A stretch of DNA of 24,867 nt, from assembly GCA_001931875.2 (NCBI GenBank), contig MSJH02000480.1:1-24867 (forward strand), read 5' to 3'. The position numbers and the translations under genes are program-made. Source of the stretch: Byssochlamys sp. IMV 00236 (taxonomy: Eukaryota > Ascomycota > Eurotiomycetes > Eurotiales > Thermoascaceae). Positions 18,797 through 24,867 of this stretch are shown one piece after another (position 1 is the first letter of the stretch; every line of letters begins with the position of its first letter). The notes under the pieces were generated by a model. That model worked only from the letters and a program-made list of their open reading frames with translations, had not been told where the DNA came from and did no database searches.

Positions 18797-19444
18797 TTGG
18801 GAACCAGTTATCTGAGATCACAGCTGTGACAGATTGTTTGATGATGCTTCCTCCTGTCTGGCTGGCGCAGTGGGGCACATAAGCTAGTTTAACGATTGAC
18901 AAGGCTCAGCTAATGCATACCCCAACGGTACGTCTGCTACTGCGGGTCTTTGCAAGCTGCTCTGGTATTTGATGGTCTGATGATTTTTATGGGTACCTGG
19001 TCTCTTATTCTGATGGTCAATGGCCGATCTGAAGAATATCGTCACAGCAGCAATCAGAACTTTTAAAAGTCTTTTGGGCATCGCTGCTGACTTTTTTTTC
19101 TTCTTCTCTTTTAGGTTTACTTTGCAAAGCATTAGCTTTTGGGAACAATATTTAATAAATAAAATAGAAGCAGTTCTAACGTAATTAACCTGTAAATAAA
19201 TACTTTCAATAAAGTAATCCCACCTGTATTATATCACAAGTGGTATAAGAACTAGTTCAAGCATAGACAATATTTTTTTTCCTTGATTGTTAATCATCTA
19301 AAGACATGTTTAAATGAGCTAAATCTCAGTTACCAGAGAAATATTATTATTACTTGAGTGGCTAATATAAAAAATATGGGACGGTAAGCTTTAAATTTAT
19401 TAAGAGATAAGAGATACAAGTGAGAAAAAGATGGGTAAAATGTT
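18797..19444. other. Stop-riddled former coding sequence and intergenic DNA
   Basis: 18797-19090 is visibly richer in G and C than its surroundings and reads as protein-like patches (for example QGSANAYPNGTSATAGLCKL) interrupted by stops, most of them TGA. It fits a decayed extension of the gene relic. A perfect 12-bp palindrome TCACAGCTGTGA sits at 18818-18829. From 19140 to 19444 it is plain AT-rich DNA; I see nothing there. Confidence 0.4.
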
Positions 19445-20215
19445 CTAAGCACGACGGAAATGATACCAAGCACCAGCAATACCAGCAGCAGCGCCAACGA
19501 TCAAAGGAAGAAGAGAGGCAGGGGAAGCCAATGTGCACAAACTACTCTTGTCAGATACCTTTGCGTCCTTGATAGTAGCTGGATTACAGTAATACTTGGC
19601 AAAGTAATCATTTTGAATCCAGAGCAATTTGTTGAATGCCAATAAAGCCTTGGTTTCTGTTTCACGGTCAAGGTTGAGAGATAACAGACCACCTACCAAA
19701 GTTGATTCGACATAGCCCATCAAGGCATTAATATGGATATAGTCTACATTGATCTTTGATTTCTTCTGAGGTGTATCTGTGTGAATCTTTGCAACCCAGT
19801 CAAGGTAACGAAGGAAACGTTCGTCATAAGGACCAGAGAGAATCTTGTAGAGGTATTTGCTCAAGAAGTCCTTACGAAACTTGATTTGTGGGTGATCGAG
19901 TGTCAATTCTTCCAAAGTGGTAGGAGCTTCACCATTAAATCCTTCATTCTTTGGTACAAAGTGCTTCTTGGTAACATCAAATTGGAATAGTTTGACATAG
20001 ACAGCATCAACAACAACAGGGACCAAAGGACGAATATGATCAGCAACTGCCTCAATAGCTTTGATATCCTCAGGACCTGAAGAAGTTTTTTTTTAATAAT
20101 CTCTCTCTTTTTTTCCATTAAATTTGTATAACTTACCAAAGTCCATAAACTTGGATACGAATTCAAAACGATAAGCACCGTCAGCGTATAACTTGTCAGA
20201 GTCAATATGTTGCAT
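19445..20215 (-). CDS. Protoglobin-domain protein with C-terminal membrane tail
   Basis: Fungal protoglobin (globin-sensor fold) predicted to bind heme and a gas ligand such as O2, CO or NO. Exons 20137-20215 and 19445-20076 give 236 aa. Start MQHIDSDKLYADGAYRFEFV, with FGPEDIKAIEAVADHIRPLV across the splice, is the usual N-terminus of fungal members. The core has KFRKDFLSKYLYKIL, DERFLRYLDWVAKIH and VDYIHINALMGYVEST; the His in YIHIN is the likely proximal heme ligand. After the globin domain come CNPATIKDAKVSDKSSLC and a hydrophobic LLPLIVGAAAGIAGAWYHF ending FRRA, a plausible tail anchor with the globin in the cytosol. It lacks any added signalling domain. The next gene upstream on the same strand is the flippase, 236 nt away. 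Confidence 0.85.
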
Positions 20216-20451
20216 TGTTGTTATTTTAATATAAGAAAGGATGAAAAATTAAAACAAGGGACAAAGTTTTTTATTATTTATATACTAGACAGTAAAAGAA
20301 AAAAAAATGTCACGTCATTTCCCCTTTTGGCTACAAACAAATAGGAGAACGCTAAACGGAAAATTACGGCAAATAATTTATCATTATGAAAGGAACATGA
20401 AATCTATCCAACAGATTTCAAATAGGAACAAAAAGGGGGAAGACACGCAAT

Positions 20452-23400
20452 TTAACCAACCGGTTTTTGTAGAGTCGTATCGTATGCTCTTATTATTTTG
20501 GTCTGATCTGTTTCATTTTGGGAAAATGCGTAGCCTCGATTTCTCTTTAGACGTTGAATACGACGCACCTTATTAACTGCTTGTCTAAATCGATCCATTC
20601 TCGGTCTATAGTCTGGTAAATTGTATTTCTGTATCTCTTGAACATAATGATATGTTGTAGGTCTGACCACTCTTCTTCCACTATCAATGACTGTCAATAC
20701 CCTTTCCTTTTTTTTTCTTATTGTTATTCAACTTACTACTTCCATATAAAGTCACGCAAATTACATATAAAAGGTACAATGATCAAAAACAGCCAAAAGT
20801 TGACATTTCCCCAAAGCATAGGTACTATACCATAATACTCTGGTAAAGCATTTACGGATATAGCCGGGGCAATATACACAACAATGATCAGATACAAAAA
20901 CCATATAGCCATTGAACCAATCATAGCGATGGCGGTGTATTTTGTCCAGTAACTAGCCAATCATATTCATTAGTATTCTTGCGGGGATCCTCGGTATTTT
21001 AGATAGAATCATCGAACGAACTTACTCAATAATCAAGGCTCCTTTCCATAAGATGCAACCTAGCACACTCGTAAACACAGAAGCACCAACCCACCACTGT
21101 CCGCTTAGTAATCCATTACGAAAAACACCTTCTGATCTGAAGGCAGCCACTCCCAAGAAGAATAAGACCTACAATATTAAAGTCAGAAGAGTTACACCAC
21201 ATAAAAAAATAACATACGAGTGAATGAAATGTTGCATTGGCGATCCATCCCCAGAATTTCTTTTGATTAAAGAAAACATTCTTTTGGCCTAAAGTGTACA
21301 TTTGAGGATATCTGTCCAACATACGAGTAGACACAATCTGATCAAAGACACCAATCACTATAGGAGGCAAGAAGGTAAAGAATACATTAAAACATGACAT
21401 TGTCCATGATTCATAAAGTGTTGATCCCGAGAATCCATTGTAAAACGCATACTGTTTGATCCATAATGTGAGCCCATTAATCAAATACAATCTATCTATT
21501 GCAACTTACCCAAAATTGTGTCAAGTAAAGTGTGACGTTCTTGTAAAAGTAGTAAAAGATCATCTTGCTCATACGTTGATATGCCCAAGCACCATGAACA
21601 AGCAACAACTTTCGGAGGAATTTGAACTGCGAAATAGAAAAGTCCGCGCTTCGTGCTGCCTGTAAGCCTTCTACGCCACTGATGCCTACGCCCACATGAG
21701 CAGCTTGGATCATCGATACATCGTTAGCACCATCACCAATGGCAAGCAAAATAGATCTATCGTACTTTTTAACACATTTGACCACAAGTGCTTTTTGAAG
21801 TGGCGACACACGACAACAGATCACAGCCTTACAGAGAACAGCAAGATCAAAGAATGTCTTTTCTATACTCTTGTCAAGAGCAAACGCTAAGGCTCTTCCA
21901 TCAATCACTAAAGCCAAAGGCTAAACAAAATAAATAAATGTTATCAAGTGTGCAGATGTCTTTACTTCTAATTCTTCGCCTTTTATCATCACTTCATTAA
22001 TATCCTTTAGTTTTTTTTCTAAATATGCCTTGGTGCTCCAGTGATTGTCTTCGTTACAGACAATTAAACTCATATCCTCATTGAGCAATTTACAGGAATA
22101 TCCAATATTGATAGCTGTCTCTTGTCTATCCCCAGTCAAGACCCACACGTGAATTCCTGCCTCTTGTAAGGTATGGATCGTGTCAGGGACACCATCCTGA
22201 AGCCTATCTTCTATGGCTGTTGCACCAAGCAAGAATAACTCTCTCTCAATCAATTCGGCTGCTTTATCAAGTTCTTCAGCTCTGTTGACAAGTGTAGTCG
22301 ATGCTGTCTGTTGTAACTGTGACCAATGAGCGTACTCTTCCTCTGATATCTCACGCATAGCAATACACAAGGTGCGAAGACCTTCTGATGCACAGTCTTC
22401 CAAATGAAGCAGAGTCGGTTCAACAAATGGATTATCCTTGGCCAGTCGTTCGAGGATGACTGTATCAGCCCCTTTACAGTATAGTTTTATCTTATTGTCT
22501 GGTCCACGGATGATGGCTGACATACGCTTTCGTGTGGAATTGAATTCGCAGATATTGAGTAATTGGTATTCTAACTCTTGATCGAGAATAGTGCACGTTG
22601 CTGAGTTTGGTCGACGCGTGTGGAACGTATAGCCTAAGGAAGCGGCTCCCTTAACAAGCGCACCCTCATCTGGGGAAGAGGCTTGATAGACAATCTGGTG
22701 TGTATCTTCTTCTCGTTCTGGAATAACAGTATGACAAACTGCCAAAAGTGTTAAAAACTCGTTAATGACATTAGCTGTTGAATGTGTGTTCAAGTGCTGC
22801 TTTAGTTGATCAAAGGTGTACTGCGCATTAGGATCTAGTTCTTGGCCATCATCACGAGCTCGTCTCTCAGCATCTACTTGGTCTGCATAAAAGAGTCCAC
22901 CAATCGACGCTTGACGAAATTGCATTTCGTTACATGTCAAAGTTCCGGTTTTATCTGAAAATATAAACTTGACTTGTCCTAGCTCTTCAACCAGACTGCT
23001 GCTGCGAGCCGTAGCAGGTGTATTGGCCTTTTCATAATACAGATCGATATCGTTTTCGATCAAATAAGCTAATGCAAATTTTACAATCTCCATAGTGACC
23101 ATTAAACTAGGGTGAGGCAGATTAGAGACTCGTTATCTTTATATGTCTATATCTATATGCTTTACCTGATAGGAATAAAGGAACTAAAGAGGATCAAATA
23201 TGTCAAAATATCGTATCCAAACTCTTGAGCATGACTCCAAGAATGAAGAGGCAAGTATGTGGCCTGTTGGCCTTTATACATCGAGAAGAGAACACCACCA
23301 ATGGCACCGGCAAGACTCATACCAAGTAAGATCCAAAACAAGTACATAATGTTTCTATTTGTAATTCGAGTGACATTAGATACCTTTGATGGCTTTCTAC

Positions 23401-24867
23401 TCGAGTTTAACATCAGCTTTGTTTCATGACCAGTAAATATGACGATGCCATAGATCCAACTTGTGTTGCGCAACTGAGCCCCTCTCAGCAACAACTGAGT
23501 AGGATCCAAGGGAAGATCACGTCTCTGAGAACCAAATGAGGAAATGGACAGAGTACCATCATAATTGTATAAACGGTTATTTGGCTGTTCTGATCGGATC
23601 ACGCCTTGCAACTGGCTCACATCAACTGGATTTAAGATATGTGCTGTTTGTGGTAAAGCTTGTTTAATCTTCAAGTTTACTTCGCCATCCAAGTTGCTCG
23701 TTTCAATATAACACAGACCATCTGGCTCGCTGCTGCTGATCAAGATGAGATCTGCAGGGAAATGTTCACCGCTTTCGACACGAACAATATCACCCACCTT
23801 AATGTTTCTCCATTTTTGTGCAATGAACTGTGTTCCTTGTAGCACCTTGCATTTCTTTGAATTGAGTTCAGCATCCGATCGATGCACGCCCCAATCTTCA
23901 ATGATTTCCTTTACGGCGGTGATCAGTAGAACGATGACTAATGGTACAAGTGTAGTCCATCTTGACGTGGGAGAGACACCAGGTATTTGCTATATATCTT
24001 TAATAAAAAATAAAAGATATCAATAACAAAGGTTTACCTGAATGCAGGATATGAACAAGAAAAAGATGTTGGCATACTTTGAAAACTCTTCATATAGAAA
24101 TTTTGGCAAGAAGGTCAATAAGTTGTACTTTCCTGTGGTTACACCATTATGCAAAAATTCTTGTTCTTCATTTAACGACTGGTTGTTGATATGAATTGTA
24201 CGAACTTCAGTTCCACCGGACAGTGGCTGAGGACCTTTAAAACGCTGTACGATCCCATCCAACCAATTTCTTTTTTTGGGTAATCGCATATTGGCTCGTG
24301 CGTATGGTGAAGTGCTTGTGTCATTCCCTGCTGTATTACTATAAAGCCGCGTCGTATCGCTATCCTCTGGAGTGCTTTTTGTATTATCAAATAAACCTTT
24401 GTAAAAAAATTGCTTATTATTATTATCATTGTCTTGGCAACGCTTTTTCTTTTTTCCGCGCCAAACCTTTGTCACTCAAATCTTTACTTTCGCTTGGCAA
24501 AAGTGCAGGTTTTGCTGTTGGTAAAACATTTGCTGTATTCATTCCTGAAGAACTAGGTTGGTTTGTATGAGGCTCTTGTTGTAAGTCTATAAATTCATTT
24601 AGGTTATTGGGTGATGGGTGAAGATTAGCTTCTTCCGAAGTGACGAATGGGTTCCATGGTGACTGATTGTTGTCGAATGGAGAATGAACTTCATTCCAAG
24701 GTGAAAACTCGGGTGATAAACTTTGTTCAAAGGGGTTATTCCCCTTTCTATTGCTATTGTTGGACTCCACTTTTATTATAGTTGTTGCACTTAAGCTTTC
24801 AGCTGAAAAAGGGAATAATGCGAGTGTAACAAAGAAACAAAAAAAAAAAAAAAAAAAAAAAAAAAAA
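20452..24867 (-). CDS. DRS2: P4-type ATPase phospholipid flippase, DRS2-like (5' end missing)
   Basis: ATP-driven flippase that moves phosphatidylserine/ethanolamine to the cytosolic leaflet of Golgi and endosome membranes. Exons: 24467-right edge, 24038-24396, 23166-23989, 21966-23106, 21510-21920, 21218-21451, 21026-21168, 20737-20952 and 20452-20680; about 1290 aa are visible. Motifs: [20 protein letters not shown] entry to TM1, [10 protein letters not shown] actuator, [13 protein letters not shown] phosphorylation site, KGADTVI nucleotide binding, [20 protein letters not shown] hinge, then about six C-terminal helices. The tail [18 protein letters not shown] followed by RGYAFSQNE is the Drs2 regulatory signature. 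The N-terminal region is disordered with NPF motifs (NNPFEQ, WNPFVT). No ATG starts the first visible exon; an acceptor-like TTTTTCAG at 24803 suggests the first exon lies beyond the edge. The membrane partner would be a Cdc50-type subunit, not seen here. Confidence 0.95.
24839..24867. repeat. A29 homopolymer at the right window edge
   Basis: The window ends in 29 or more A residues (T on the flippase coding strand). It may be an intronic polypyrimidine tract, or mark where an assembly stopped. Confidence 0.85.

Noticed and set aside
18884..19132. Minus-strand 82-codon frame
   Set aside because: Starts in a poly-A/T run and opposes the decayed plus-strand frames; no recognisable motif.
1..24867. 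tRNA, rRNA and spliceosomal RNA genes
   Set aside because: No B-box (GGTTCGAATCC type) or conserved snRNA core was found by eye on either strand; a covariance-model scan would be needed to exclude them fully.

Overview
The window is a gene-dense, AT-rich piece of a fungal nuclear genome. Genes carry many short introns (mostly about 45-75 nt, GT..AG), intergenic gaps are small, and nearly every recognisable protein is eukaryotic. The gene content (DDRGK1-like UFMylation factor, ANKRD54-like protein, animal-type phospholipase B, a Fanzor-like fragment) and the AT-rich, short-intron style suggest an early-diverging fungus, most likely Mucoromycota/Mucorales. That placement is inference; no rRNA or other marker is present. 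I assembled exon structures by hand from reading frames and splice consensus.

Layout. 29-1014 (+): uncharacterised coiled-coil/basic protein. 1189-3469 (-): mitochondrial helicase IRC3. 3513-about 4353 (-): Snl1/Bag101-type BAG co-chaperone. 4354-5150: gene-poor stretch with a fragment resembling the C-terminus of a TnpB/Fanzor nuclease. 5151-5883 (-): cytochrome b561. 6137-6643 (-): NC2-alpha/DRAP1 (Bur6). 7305-8226 (+): DDRGK1-like protein, overlapping tail-to-tail by 4 nt with 8223-9163 (-), an ANKRD54-like protein. 9334-10861 (+): secreted GDSL phospholipase B. 10954-11538 (+): Ser-rich unknown. 11799-13647 (+): RNA polymerase III subunit RPC82. 13737-15602 (+): REX3-like RNA exonuclease. 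15609-16314 (-): thymine DNA glycosylase. 16768-17124 (+): small secreted protein with a crystallin-like Greek-key look. 17125-19444: long gene-poor region holding a TATA box plus a probable decayed relative of the secreted gene. 19445-20215 (-): membrane-tailed protoglobin. 20452 to the right edge (-): Drs2-type P4-ATPase flippase, its 5' end apparently off the window.

Most genes are unrelated housekeeping functions: transcription (NC2-alpha, RPC82), RNA processing (REX3), DNA repair and mtDNA maintenance (TDG, IRC3), ER proteostasis (BAG, DDRGK1) and membrane lipids (PLB, P4-ATPase). I see no operon-like pathway. No tRNA, rRNA, CRISPR array or intact transposon was found. The most interesting items are the Fanzor-like relic, a 14-nt exon that encodes the helicase P-loop, a fungal DDRGK1, the membrane-anchored protoglobin, an intron bounded by a 10-bp direct repeat, and the secreted-protein/pseudogene pair.
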